Below are positions 53,175 to 62,954 of a DNA stretch of 64,000 bases, in pieces (within the stretch, counting starts at the first letter, position 1; the number at the start of each line of letters is the position of its first letter). This DNA is from Micromonospora polyrhachis (GTDB taxonomy: Bacteria; Actinomycetota; Actinomycetes; Mycobacteriales; Micromonosporaceae): NCBI RefSeq assembly GCF_014203835.1, contig NZ_JACHJW010000001.1, forward strand, positions 1,798,001-1,862,000. The letters run 5' to 3'. The translations under genes were made by a program, and so were the position numbers. A model generated the notes under the pieces. That model worked only from the letters and a program-made list of their open reading frames with translations, did not search any database and was not told where the DNA came from.

Positions 53175-53899
53175 TCGGCGAGTGCCTTTCGTTGGGCTTC
53201 GGTCAGTTCGGCACAGCCGGCCACGCCGAGGTCGAGCAGGGCGTCGAGCTGCTCGCGGGCGAACACCCCGGACTCGCCGGTGCCCTGTACCTCCACGAAG
53301 TCGCCGGTGCCGGTGCAGACCACGTTCATGTCGACCTCGGCGCTGACGTCCTCCGCGTAGCACAGGTCGAGTCGGGGCTCCCCGTCGATGATGCCCACGC
53401 TGACCGCGGCCACCGAGCGGTGCATCACCGCCGCCGGCTTGCCGGCCAGGGCCTTACGGCTGGCGAGCCAGCTGACCGCGTCGTGCAGCGCCACGTACGC
53501 CCCGGTGATGGCGGCGGTCCGGGTGCCGCCGTCGGCCTGGAGGACGTCGCAGTCGAGGACGATCGAGTTCTCGCCGAGCGCCTTCAGGTCGATGCAGGCT
53601 CGCAGGCTGCGTCCGATCAGGCGGGAGATCTCATGGGTACGACCGCCGAGGCGGCCCTTGACGCTTTCCCGGTCGGAGCGGGTGGTGGTGGCCCGGGGCA
53701 GCATGGAGTATTCGGCGGTCACCCAGCCGAGTCCGGAGCCTTTACGCCAGCGGGGTACCCCCTCGGTGACGCTGGCGGTGCAGAGCACCCGGGTGTCGCC
53801 GAATTCGACGAGCACCGAGCCCTCCGGGTGGATGCTCCACTTCCGGGTCAGGGTCACCGGTCGGAGTTGGTCGGGCCGCCGCCCGTCAGGTCGCGCCAT
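53171..53899 (-). CDS. rph: Ribonuclease PH
   Basis: A 242-residue phosphorolytic 3'-exoribonuclease. The reading is normal in length: [89 protein letters not shown] (RNA and phosphate-binding Arg residues), [26 protein letters not shown] and [21 protein letters not shown]. It trims tRNA 3' ends. It forms an operon with rdgB, downstream of the MBL gene on the same strand. Confidence 0.96.
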   Translation of the reverse strand: MARPDGRRPDQLRPVTLTRKWSIHPEGSVLVEFGDTRVLCTASVTEGVPRWRKGSGLGWVTAEYSMLPRATTTRSDRESVKGRLGGRTHEISRLIGRSLRACIDLKALGENSIVLDCDVLQADGGTRTAAITGAYVALHDAVSWLASRKALAGKPAAVMHRSVAAVSVGIIDGEPRLDLCYAEDVSAEVDMNVVCTGTGDFVEVQGTGESGVFAREQLDALLDLGVAGCAELTEAQRKALAE

Positions 53900-53963
53900 G
53901 CTGGCAGCCTATGTGTTCACCCGAACCCGCCGACCCGGGGTATCCCGGCGCACGGCGATCCGA

Positions 53964-54710
53964 TCAAATCTCGTAGCTGGCGCCGGGGCGGACCACCTCG
54001 ACCGGGCCGGCGAAGGCGGCGGAGGCGGCCTCGAAGGTCGACGCCTCGCTGGCCCACGCGGCGACCAGGTGGGTGAGCAGCAGTTTGCCGACTTCGGCCT
54101 TGTTCGCGGTCTCGCCCGCCTCCCGGCCGGTCAGGTGCAGATCCGGCGGGTTGTCCACTCCGTCGAGATAGCTCGCCTCACAGAGGAACACGTCGGCACC
54201 GTGCGCCAGCCGCAGCAGCGCCTCGCACGGTGCGGTGTCGGACGAGTAGGAGAGGATTCGTCCCTCGTGCTCCAGCCGTACACCGTAGGTTTCCACCGGG
54301 TGGTTGACCCGGTCGACGGTGACTGCGAACGGCCCGATGGGGAAGGTGCCGGGTTGTAGGCCGTAGAAGGTGTAGACGTCGTCGACCGGCCCCTCGTCCG
54401 AGCTGTAGGCGCGGGCGATGCGGTCCGGGGCCCCCGCTGGTGCGTAGACCGGCAGCGGCGGCTGCGGGCCGTCCGGGGAGTATCGACGTACGACCACGTA
54501 GGTGACCGCGTCGAGGATGTGGTCGCAGTGCAGGTGGGTGAGGAGAATGGCGTCGACGGCGTTCAGCCCCACGTAACGCTGGAGGGCGGAGAGCGATCCG
54601 GAGCCAAAGTCCACCAGGAGACGGAAGCCCTCGGCTTCCACAAGGTACGCCGAGCAGGCCGACTCAGGGCCGGGGAAACTGCCGGCGCATCCCAGGACGG
54701 TCAATCGCAT
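53964..54710 (-). CDS. MBL-fold metallohydrolase, Rv1339-like cAMP phosphodiesterase candidate
   Basis: A 248-residue metallo-beta-lactamase fold protein. Motif 1 is LTHLHCDHILD (HxHxDH), with further ligands in NHPVETYGV, LSYSSDTAPCEAL (Asp) and LLLTHLVAAW. The LGCAGSFPGPES start is typical of the Rv1339 group, shown in mycobacteria to act as an atypical cAMP phosphodiesterase. The gene order MBL, rph, rdgB equals Rv1339, Rv1340, Rv1341, supporting orthology. Activity on cAMP is inferred from that relation, not seen directly. Confidence 0.88.
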   Translation of the reverse strand: MRLTVLGCAGSFPGPESACSAYLVEAEGFRLLVDFGSGSLSALQRYVGLNAVDAILLTHLHCDHILDAVTYVVVRRYSPDGPQPPLPVYAPAGAPDRIARAYSSDEGPVDDVYTFYGLQPGTFPIGPFAVTVDRVNHPVETYGVRLEHEGRILSYSSDTAPCEALLRLAHGADVFLCEASYLDGVDNPPDLHLTGREAGETANKAEVGKLLLTHLVAAWASEASTFEAASAAFAGPVEVVRPGASYEI

Positions 54711-54986
54711 CTGGCTATCCCGTTTTCGCCCGCGGCCGGAGACAGCCCGCCCCCTACCATTTCGAAGATCGTTTCCGGCGAGTCTGCCACGGTGCGCAGC
54801 CTACGCCGCGACAAGTAGGCGGACCGAAGATCTGCTCTGTGTTGTCGTCAAGGCGACAGCACCCCTATCTCAGTTCTGGACAATTCCCTCAAATCAGGCG
54901 TTACGCCCAAGCTACCTTTCCGTTGCACTGCGTAGGAGGCCGAGCGATCAACGCGGAGCCAGAGCGCCGAGCAGGATGGTGAAGGG

Positions 54987-55505
54987 GTGCCCGCGCAGGT
55001 TGACAGACCTTCACCCGGTCCGGCGCTGACCGACTGCCCAGTGGTCGCGGTGGCGACCCTGGCCGCGTTGGAGCAGGCGTTCAGGCTGAAGGCCGGCTCG
55101 CCGAGAGTCGTCACCCGCTACACCTCGACCCCGGTGCCGGTGGCGACCAGGATCAAGCCACCACCGCCGACCCTGACGGTGCCGCCCAGCGCCGGTCGGC
55201 ACCGTTTTCTGCGCCGCCGATCGCAACCCCGAGGAGCCAACGGGCGCATGCTCGGCATCTGCGGCTGGGCAACCGGGCTCGGCGTCGTCGGTCTCGGGCC
55301 GGCATCGCGTGCGGTGGTCGCGGTCGTGTCCGACACCGCACCCGAGTGGTACGAACCCACCCTGGCGGGCCTCGGTCTGGCCGGGATCGGGCTGACCGCG
55401 ATGGCGCTGGGGGTGGCCCGACGGCGACGGCTGCCCTGGATCGCGCTGGGGGTGGCCAGCGTACCCGTCTGCGTCAGCGTGGGCCTGGCCATCGCCATCC
55501 CCTGA
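54987..55505 (+). CDS. Hypothetical small membrane protein
   Basis: A 172-residue frame with GTG 54987. The N-terminal 85 residues are proline- and threonine-rich and basic (TRIKPPPPTLTVPPSAGRH, FLRRRSQPRGANGR). The rest holds three hydrophobic segments: GICGWATGLGVVGLGPASRAVVAVV, LAGLGLAGIGLTAMALGVA and WIALGVASVPVCVSVGLAIAIP. The pattern of two helices around a RRRRLPW turn fits DUF4190-like small actinomycete proteins. A minus-strand frame (55118-55708) competes, but it lacks any membrane or family pattern. The start is uncertain. Confidence 0.5.
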   Translation: MPAQVDRPSPGPALTDCPVVAVATLAALEQAFRLKAGSPRVVTRYTSTPVPVATRIKPPPPTLTVPPSAGRHRFLRRRSQPRGANGRMLGICGWATGLGVVGLGPASRAVVAVVSDTAPEWYEPTLAGLGLAGIGLTAMALGVARRRRLPWIALGVASVPVCVSVGLAIAIP

Positions 55506-55728
55506 GTTAGGACGGTCAACTCTGCGGCGTCCGACGCGGTCTGGACGACAATGCCGATCCGGCTACGCCAGGCGCGGCCCGCCCGGCTCAGACTCTCGCC
55601 CAACACGGATACTTGATGGACAAACCGGCAGCCGGTGGCGAGCGTAGCGGCCTGATCATGATTCAACGGGAGGACACGGCACGCGTCGACGAGTCGCCCA
55701 ACGGGCACACCGGCCTGATCCCGTCAGG

Positions 55729-57101
<1,373 letters not shown>

Positions 57102-57179
57102 GGTCTTACTCCTGATGGAACGACGGTGTCATGGAAGAAAGGGACTACGGAGGTATGGGTGTCGAGCCGCGCTGAGAGA

Positions 57180-57689
57180 TCAGCGGCCGGAACACTCGTA
57201 GTCGACCGTCGCCGGGCTCTGCCCGAACATGTAGGACTGCACGGCGTGCTGGTCCACGTTGGCGTCAACGCTGTCGCCGTCGAGGATGTGGACCGGCTCC
57301 TCGGTGATCACGCCGTCCACGATGCGGAACGAACGGATCTCCTCGGTGGCGGGATCGCGGGTGGAGACGAGTAGGTAGTGAGCGCCAGGCTCGCCGGCGA
57401 AGGCGACGTCGGTCCGCGACGGGTACGCCTCGGTGGCGGTGTGCGAGTGGTAGATGACCACTGGCTCCTCGTCGCGGTCGTCCATCTCCCGCCACACCCG
57501 GAGCTGTTCCATCGAGTCGAACTCGTAGAACGTCATCGAGCGCGCCGCGTTGTCCATCGGGATGTGCCGGGTCGGGGTGTCGCTGCCGGCCGGTCCCGCG
57601 ACGACACCGCACGCCTCGTCGGGATGGTCCCGACGGGCGTGGGCGACGATCGCGTCGACGATCGGCCGGTCGATGCTCAGCACGCCCAC
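57180..57689 (-). CDS. mec: JAMM/MPN+ peptidase, CysO-cysteine hydrolase
   Basis: A 169-residue zinc peptidase. It starts IDRPIVDAIVAHARRDHPDEACGVVAGPAG, where Glu of DEACG is the catalytic Glu, and carries VVIYHSHTATEAYPSRTDVAFA, the HxHx(7-8)SxxD zinc site of JAMM enzymes. Mec in M. tuberculosis cuts cysteine from the CysO-cysteine adduct. GTG 57689 or 57683 is the start. It leads the mec-cysO-cysM operon, with 78 bp before cysO. Confidence 0.92.
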   Translation of the reverse strand: MGVLSIDRPIVDAIVAHARRDHPDEACGVVAGPAGSDTPTRHIPMDNAARSMTFYEFDSMEQLRVWREMDDRDEEPVVIYHSHTATEAYPSRTDVAFAGEPGAHYLLVSTRDPATEEIRSFRIVDGVITEEPVHILDGDSVDANVDQHAVQSYMFGQSPATVDYECSGR

Positions 57690-57730
57690 CAGCCTACCCG
57701 TAGCCTCGCGAGGTTTTCACGTGGCGACCG

Positions 57731-58507
57731 TCACCCGGGATGGCCGCCGTGTTTCTGGATGAACACCTCGATCCCGTCCAGAACCCGCTGCAGGCCGAAC
57801 TCGAAGTCCTCCGCGTCCTCGTAACCACCGATCTCGTCGAAGAAGCCGGTCGAGGTCATCTTGTGCAGCGTCGGGTAGCGGTCGGCGTCGACCACCTTGC
57901 GCAGTAGCCGCCCGTACCTGACGGGGTCGTACGCCCCGGTGCCCATGGCCCGGTGCAGCTCCCGCGAGAAGTGCGCCTCGCCATGGACGTACCCGGTGAG
58001 GAGCTGGACCACCGCGAGCCGGTAGCCGTCCGCCAGGCCGGTCCCGTCGAGCGCCCGCAGGCCACGGTCCATCCAGGTCAAGCCGTTAGGGGTGACCGGT
58101 GGGCCGCTGATCGGCACCTCCAACAGCCACGGGTGCCGACGGAAGGTCTGGAGGTGGTCACGGGCCCACCGCTCCAGACCGGCCCGCCAGCCCTCCTCCG
58201 CCGTCTCGCCTGCCGATGACGCAGCGGCCTGCGGCATCGCGCCGGCGGTCTCCTGCATGAGCATGAGCAGTTCGTCCTTGCCCTCGACGTAGCGGTAGAG
58301 GGACATGGTCGTGAATCCGACCCGTTCGGCGACACGACTCATGGACACCTGCCCGAGCCCTTCCGCGTCTGCCAGCTCGATGGCCGCCTGGACGATCTGT
58401 TCCAGGCTCAGCCCAGGTCGGGGCCCTCGACGCGGGCGCTCCCGTCGCCCCCAGAGCAGTTCCAGGCTGCGGGGCAGCTCGTCGCCGGCGTGGTCGTCGT
58501 TCGTCAT
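57731..58507 (-). CDS. TetR-family repressor, divergent from a DrrAB exporter
   Basis: A 258-residue regulator. Residues about 28-80 form the TetR helix-turn-helix (GLSLEQIVQAAIELADAEGLGQVSMSRVAERVGFTTMSLYRYVEGKDELLMLM). The C-terminal domain of about 170 residues is of the TetR_C_1 type (tetracycline-repressor-like; ARDHLQTFRRHPWLLEVPISGPPVTPNGLTWMDRGLRAL). Two near-identical palindromes lie in the 110 bp between it and the ABC genes, so it probably represses both directions and is released by an exported compound. It converges with mec, with 41 bp between. Confidence 0.9.
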   Translation of the reverse strand: MTNDDHAGDELPRSLELLWGRRERPRRGPRPGLSLEQIVQAAIELADAEGLGQVSMSRVAERVGFTTMSLYRYVEGKDELLMLMQETAGAMPQAAASSAGETAEEGWRAGLERWARDHLQTFRRHPWLLEVPISGPPVTPNGLTWMDRGLRALDGTGLADGYRLAVVQLLTGYVHGEAHFSRELHRAMGTGAYDPVRYGRLLRKVVDADRYPTLHKMTSTGFFDEIGGYEDAEDFEFGLQRVLDGIEVFIQKHGGHPG

Positions 58508-58545
58508 CCGTGTCCCTTGGTCGGCCTTGACCCCATCCTAAAACT

Positions 58546-58581
58546 GTGTATAGCCTACACGTAAGCGTGTATGACATACAC
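58546..58581. promoter_or_regulatory. Twin TetR-type operators
   Basis: Site 1, 58546-58560, is GTGTA-TAGCC-TACAC. Site 2, 58567-58581, is GTGTAT-GAC-ATACAC, a perfect palindrome. Their centres are 21 bp apart, two helical turns, on the same DNA face. They lie between the divergent TetR and drrA-type genes, the normal place for TetR control of both. Confidence 0.75.
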
Positions 58582-58617
58582 AGTTCGATTTCGAACAGCG
58601 CCGAAACGAGTGACAGC

Positions 58618-59568
58618 ATGATCGATGACGCAATAGTCAAGGCCCACGGAATCCACAAGTCATACCGGAACGTCACGGTGCTCGACGGCATCGACCTACG
58701 CGTACGGAAAGGCACGGTATTCGCACTGCTCGGCCCGAACGGTGCCGGCAAGACGACCCTGGTGCGAATCCTCTCGACACTCATCAGGCCGGATGGCGGA
58801 ACGGCGACGATAGCCGGCCACGACGTGCTGCGCGCACCGGAGAAGGTGCGGGCAGCGATCAGCCTCACCGGACAGTACGCCGCCGTCGACGAACTGCTGA
58901 CCGGCGAGGAGAACCTGTTGATGATGGGTCGACTCTGCCGTCTGAGCCGCTCGGCGACCCGTCGTCGGGCCGGCGAACTGCTCGACCAGTTCGACCTCAC
59001 CCCGGCCCGGAGCCGGTTGGTCAAGACCTACTCCGGCGGCATGCGGCGACGCCTCGACCTGGCCGTCAGCCTCCTCGGTCGACCTTCGGTGATCTTCCTC
59101 GACGAACCGACCACCGGGCTCGACCCACGCAGCCGACAGGCCATGTGGGACCAGGTCAGAGAGCTGGTCGCAGCGGAGGTCACCGTCTTCCTCACCACGC
59201 AGTACCTCGAAGAGGCCGACCAGTTGGCCGATCGGATCACCATGATCGACGACGGCCGGGTGATCGCCGAGGGCACCGCCGAGGCGCTGAAGTCGCAACT
59301 CGCCAGCGAGCGGGTGGAACTACTCCTCGGCACCGGGGACGACTTCGAGCGGGCCCGCCGGGACCTCGACGGCCAGACGATCGGCGTCGACCGGGAACTA
59401 CGCACGGTCAGCGTGACGACCGACGGAAGCGCCGAACAGGTGCGACGCCTGCTCGACCGGATGGCAGGACAGAACATCGTCGTCGACCGGATATCGACCC
59501 ACCGCCCCAGCCTGGACGACGTCTTCCTGGCACTGACCGGCCGCACGGAAAGGGCAGAGAACCGATGA
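58618..59568 (+). CDS. DrrA-type ABC exporter ATPase
   Basis: A 316-residue ATPase. Walker A GPNGAGKTT, signature YSGGMRRRLDLAVSLLG, Walker B VIFLDEPTTGLDPRSRQ and the switch region TTQYLEEADQLADRI, in which Gln takes the place of the usual His, are as in daunorubicin-resistance DrrA proteins. The C-terminal DUF4162-like part ends with HRPSLDDVFLALTGR. It pairs with the permease that overlaps its stop (ATGA). ATG 58618 is used; upstream in-frame starts fall inside the operators. It should export a hydrophobic drug. Confidence 0.9.
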   Translation: MIDDAIVKAHGIHKSYRNVTVLDGIDLRVRKGTVFALLGPNGAGKTTLVRILSTLIRPDGGTATIAGHDVLRAPEKVRAAISLTGQYAAVDELLTGEENLLMMGRLCRLSRSATRRRAGELLDQFDLTPARSRLVKTYSGGMRRRLDLAVSLLGRPSVIFLDEPTTGLDPRSRQAMWDQVRELVAAEVTVFLTTQYLEEADQLADRITMIDDGRVIAEGTAEALKSQLASERVELLLGTGDDFERARRDLDGQTIGVDRELRTVSVTTDGSAEQVRRLLDRMAGQNIVVDRISTHRPSLDDVFLALTGRTERAENR

Positions 59569-60347
59569 CGACCCATTCGGCGTTCTATTGGGCGGCCAGT
59601 GATTCACTCACCATGGTCGGCCGCAGTCTCCGGCACACCCGGCGCAACTTCGACTCGCTACTGCTGACCGTCTTGCTACCAACGATCATGCTACTCATGT
59701 TCGTCTACGTATTCGGCGGTGCGATCACCACCGGCTTCGACCAGTACGTCAATTACGTCGTACCCGGAATCATCCTGCTCTCCACCGGGTACGGCGCGTC
59801 GTCGACCGCCGTCAGTGTGGCCAACGACATGGTCAACGGCATCGTGGACCGGTTCCGGTCACTGCCGATCCTCAGCACCGCCGTCCTCACCGGGCACGTG
59901 GTGGCGAGCGTGGCCCGAAACGTCGTGGCCACCGCGCTGGTCGTCGGCCTGGCACTCCTCGTCGGCTTCCGACCGAACGCCGAGCCGGTGGAGTGGATGG
60001 CCACGATCGCCCTCCTGCTGTTGTACATCCTGGCGATGTCCTGGCTGGCGGTGGCGCTGGGCCTCCTGGCCGGGAACGTCGAGTCGGCCAGCGGCTTCAC
60101 CGTCATCATCCTCTTCCTGCCCTACCTGAGCAGCGCCTTCGTGCCGACCGGGACGATGCCCACCGTCCTACGCCAGTTCTCCGAGCACCAGCCGATCACG
60201 CCGATGACCGAGACCGTCCGGGGGCTGTTGATGGGTACGCCGATCGGTGCCAGCGCGATGCTGTCGCTCGCCTGGTTCGGCGGAATCCTGGTGCTGGCCT
60301 ACCTGGCGGCCGGCTACCTCTTCAAGCGCCGGGCCGCCCGCAGCTGA
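59565..60347 (+). CDS. DrrB-type ABC exporter permease
   Basis: A 260-residue ABC2-type membrane protein with six helices: FDSLLLTVLLPTIMLLMFVYVFGG, YVNYVVPGIILLSTGYGASST, VVASVARNVVATALVVGLALLVGF, MATIALLLLYILAMSWLAVALGLL, GFTVIILFLPYLSSAFVP and ASAMLSLAWFGGILVLAYLAAGYLF. NDMVNGIVDRFRSLPI is the family loop that contacts the ATPase (EAA-like). It is translationally coupled to the ATPase gene; together they form a TetR-controlled exporter. Confidence 0.9.
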   Translation: MTTHSAFYWAASDSLTMVGRSLRHTRRNFDSLLLTVLLPTIMLLMFVYVFGGAITTGFDQYVNYVVPGIILLSTGYGASSTAVSVANDMVNGIVDRFRSLPILSTAVLTGHVVASVARNVVATALVVGLALLVGFRPNAEPVEWMATIALLLLYILAMSWLAVALGLLAGNVESASGFTVIILFLPYLSSAFVPTGTMPTVLRQFSEHQPITPMTETVRGLLMGTPIGASAMLSLAWFGGILVLAYLAAGYLFKRRAARS

Positions 60348-60386
60348 TCGAGCTGTTCCCAGCGGCCGACCAAGCCGGTTCAGCCG

Positions 60387-60887
60387 CTAGTCGAGCAGGG
60401 CGTTCAGCAGGGACTCCTGGACGTAGCCGAGATAGGCGTAGACGGAGAGCTGGAAGACCCGGGTCGACCCCGGGTCCTCCAGCACCGCCTCGTCCAGTTC
60501 GCTGGTGAGGTCGGTGTCGTCGGTGAGTTCCAGCCGTACCCCCATCGCCAACCGGGCATCGTTGAGCGCCCGCAGCCACGCCTCGGCGGCCTCGGCGTCG
60601 AGGCGTACCCGGCCGTCGGTGTCGTCGGGCAGGGCGGCCAGGATCGCGCCCGCCTGGTCGATCTTGCCGGTCTTGAGGTCGCCCTCGGTGTACTGGCGGA
60701 ACTCGGCGGAGTCGACCGGGTCCTGCGGGTAGATGTCCGGAAAGAGCCGGCCGACCACCGGATCCGAGTGGTCGAAGCCCTCGGTCAGCAGCCCGACCAC
60801 CTCGGCGGCGACCTTGCGTAAGACCCGTACCTCGTCGGGTGCCAACCGGGCCACGTAGTGGTCGCCGTGGCGACGGAAGGTGCTCAC
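60387..60887 (-). CDS. DUF2017 family protein
   Basis: A 166-residue protein of the actinobacterial DUF2017 family: [83 protein letters not shown] and [21 protein letters not shown] 60887 overlaps the clpS stop (GTGA), which shows coupling with the adaptor. The function is unknown; the pairing with clpS across actinomycetes suggests a link to Clp proteolysis. Confidence 0.9.
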   Translation of the reverse strand: MSTFRRHGDHYVARLAPDEVRVLRKVAAEVVGLLTEGFDHSDPVVGRLFPDIYPQDPVDSAEFRQYTEGDLKTGKIDQAGAILAALPDDTDGRVRLDAEAAEAWLRALNDARLAMGVRLELTDDTDLTSELDEAVLEDPGSTRVFQLSVYAYLGYVQESLLNALLD

Positions 60888-61183
60888 GAGCGATCCACCG
60901 TCGCCCAGAGCCCGTAGGCGTGCAACTGGGACGCGTCGTGCTCCATTCGTTCCCGGGCACCGCTGGACACCACCGCGCGCCCCTTGTGGTGAACGTCGAG
61001 CATCAGCTTCTCGGCCTTCTCCCGGCTGTATCCGAAGAGCTTCTGGAACACCCAGGTCACGTAGGACATCAGGTTGACCGGATCGTTCCAGACGATCGTC
61101 ACCCAGGGTTGGTCGGAGACCGGTACCTCTTCGGGGTCCATCGTCTCGACCGGGGCAACCTGTGGAGCCGTCACGTCCCCCAT
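60884..61183 (-). CDS. clpS: ATP-dependent Clp protease adaptor
   Basis: A 99-residue adaptor. The core is [47 protein letters not shown], with Asn-Asp, Met and His residues that form the N-degron pocket. The first 25 residues are a flexible tail. It delivers N-end-rule substrates to ClpA/ClpC-ClpP. ATG 61183 is used; the longer frame has no support. The next gene overlaps its stop. Confidence 0.93.
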   Translation of the reverse strand: MGDVTAPQVAPVETMDPEEVPVSDQPWVTIVWNDPVNLMSYVTWVFQKLFGYSREKAEKLMLDVHHKGRAVVSSGARERMEHDASQLHAYGLWATVDRS

Positions 61184-61254
61184 CGTGCCACCGTCCCGAC
61201 CGCATCGTGGAACCGGAACACCTGGATGGCCGTCGACCACGGTATCGACCGCAT

Positions 61255-62748
61255 CTAGCCGAGCAGGGTCGAGTGCTCGACGGTGTCGGTCAGCACGGTC
61301 ACCAGAGCCGACCGCAGCGCCTCGAACCGCCGGTTGACCTCCCGCGACACCTCCAGCTCGACCTCCCGCAGAACCCGTTGCAACCAGGATCGGGCAGCTG
61401 TCGGGTCGGCGTTGTCGGGACCACGCCAGTGCTGGTAGCAACCACCGGCCAGGGCCACCCCGATCGGTGGCAGGACCGCCGTGCCGGACGCGCCGGGGTA
61501 CGCCAGCAGCGGCCCCACCCCGCCGGAGCCGGTCCGGCCGATCACCCGTCCGGCGGCGGTGACCAGCAGCACCCGGTCCAGCCCTCGGGCAGTGCGATGG
61601 TTGGCGAGTTCGAGGCGTACCGCGGCGACCAGGCGTCGTCGTACGTCGTCCGCCTCGGGTGCCTGGAAGACCCGAGTGATGATCTCGTCGAGGACCTGGT
61701 CCACCCCCGTGTCACATTCGACGACGGCGTACAGGGACAGCGCCTGGATCTCCCGATCGAGGGTGGCCGGCAAGCCACCACAGCCGGTGGCGAAGAGGAG
61801 TTCCTGCACGCAACGCAGGTGGATGTTGGCCACTTCCAGGGCCAGGTGCTGCCGGACCCGGGGTGCCCAGGTCCGTACCTGGCGGTCGAGCAGATCCGCC
61901 CAGTCGAAGTCGGTGAGATCGGGCCGGACCCGTACGGCACGGGTGCTTCCCGGCACCACGGGCGGGTTACCACTGGCCCGGCGCAGCCCTTCGGTGCTCG
62001 CCCAGTCCACCAGGGCCCAGCGCAGGGGGACCGTGTCCCCGGCGGCCGGGTCCACCGCGAACCAGCGGGCGGCGGCGAGGGCCGGCACGGTGGCCAGCAG
62101 GGTGGCCCGATGCGCGTCGAGCGCGACCGACACCTGATCGAGGTACGGCTCGCCAACCGTGTGGACGCGGTCGTCGTCACCCCCGGCGGCCGGTGTGACG
62201 GCGAAGAAGACCGCCACGTCGTACGCGGCGAGGGTGGTCAGTAGTTCGAGTTCGGCGGCGCTCAACGTCTGCTCAGCGGAGATCACGAAGAGCACGGCAC
62301 CGGCCCGGCTGATCGCGTCGAGCAGCACCCGGGCACCGGCTGGCCCGAGCGCCCCGGTGTCTGGCGTGTCGACGACGGCGAAGTGGCGCAGTATCCGGTC
62401 CGGGAGGGTCATCTCGACCCGGCGAGGTGGGCGGGCCAACGCCGGACCGGCACCGACCGGCTCGGCCCGGTAGGGGTACGGCTCGGGACGGTCGGGTAGG
62501 TAGGCGAGACCGTCGGCGACGGCGCCAGGCCGGACGACCAGGAAGCTGCCCTGGGGAACCCGCAGGGCGGCCGGGCCGACGCCGAGCAGGGCACCAAGCA
62601 CCTCGGTACGACCGCCACCCGCCGGGCCGACGGCGACGACCGCGAGCGGCTCGTCGAACTCGGGGCCGCCGGGCACATCGACCGTCCGATGCTCGGCGAA
62701 CTCGTGGTGTTGGGCAGAGGCAGCGGCATCGAGCGGCCGATAGCCCAT
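61255..62748 (-). CDS. Dynamin-like/GTPase-related protein with altered P-loop
   Basis: A 497-residue protein. An N-terminal G-domain-like part has [21 protein letters not shown] in the P-loop place; the usual Lys is replaced by Arg (GGGRT). [14 protein letters not shown] is the switch II/DxxG-like part, and [24 protein letters not shown] resembles the next strand of dynamin-type GTPases. The rest is mainly helical, with [36 protein letters not shown] and a glycine-rich hydrophobic region around 415-440 ([27 protein letters not shown]) which could insert in a membrane. Nucleotide hydrolysis is doubtful. It ends 71 bp before the clpS start on the same strand. Confidence 0.6.
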   Translation of the reverse strand: MGYRPLDAAASAQHHEFAEHRTVDVPGGPEFDEPLAVVAVGPAGGGRTEVLGALLGVGPAALRVPQGSFLVVRPGAVADGLAYLPDRPEPYPYRAEPVGAGPALARPPRRVEMTLPDRILRHFAVVDTPDTGALGPAGARVLLDAISRAGAVLFVISAEQTLSAAELELLTTLAAYDVAVFFAVTPAAGGDDDRVHTVGEPYLDQVSVALDAHRATLLATVPALAAARWFAVDPAAGDTVPLRWALVDWASTEGLRRASGNPPVVPGSTRAVRVRPDLTDFDWADLLDRQVRTWAPRVRQHLALEVANIHLRCVQELLFATGCGGLPATLDREIQALSLYAVVECDTGVDQVLDEIITRVFQAPEADDVRRRLVAAVRLELANHRTARGLDRVLLVTAAGRVIGRTGSGGVGPLLAYPGASGTAVLPPIGVALAGGCYQHWRGPDNADPTAARSWLQRVLREVELEVSREVNRRFEALRSALVTVLTDTVEHSTLLG

Positions 62749-62954
62749 CCTCGGAGGCCTCCCTTACCAAGGCGCGATTCGGTCGGCACGCAAGAAACGC
62801 TGGCGAATCAAGTCGAAAGCCGGACATCGGAACGTTACGCCTCTCGGCTGACCCCCGCCGACCGCCCCGGATACTCACGCGTAACCCTATCGATACTCAA
62901 CTTCGGTCCGTCACCGGTCATACGCGGACCGAGTTCGGTCTATATGCTGCGCGG

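Noticed and set aside
55118-55708. Minus-strand 196-residue frame overlapping the hypothetical membrane gene
   Set aside because: It has no recognisable pattern, whereas the plus-strand frame encodes clear membrane helices. Neither is certain.
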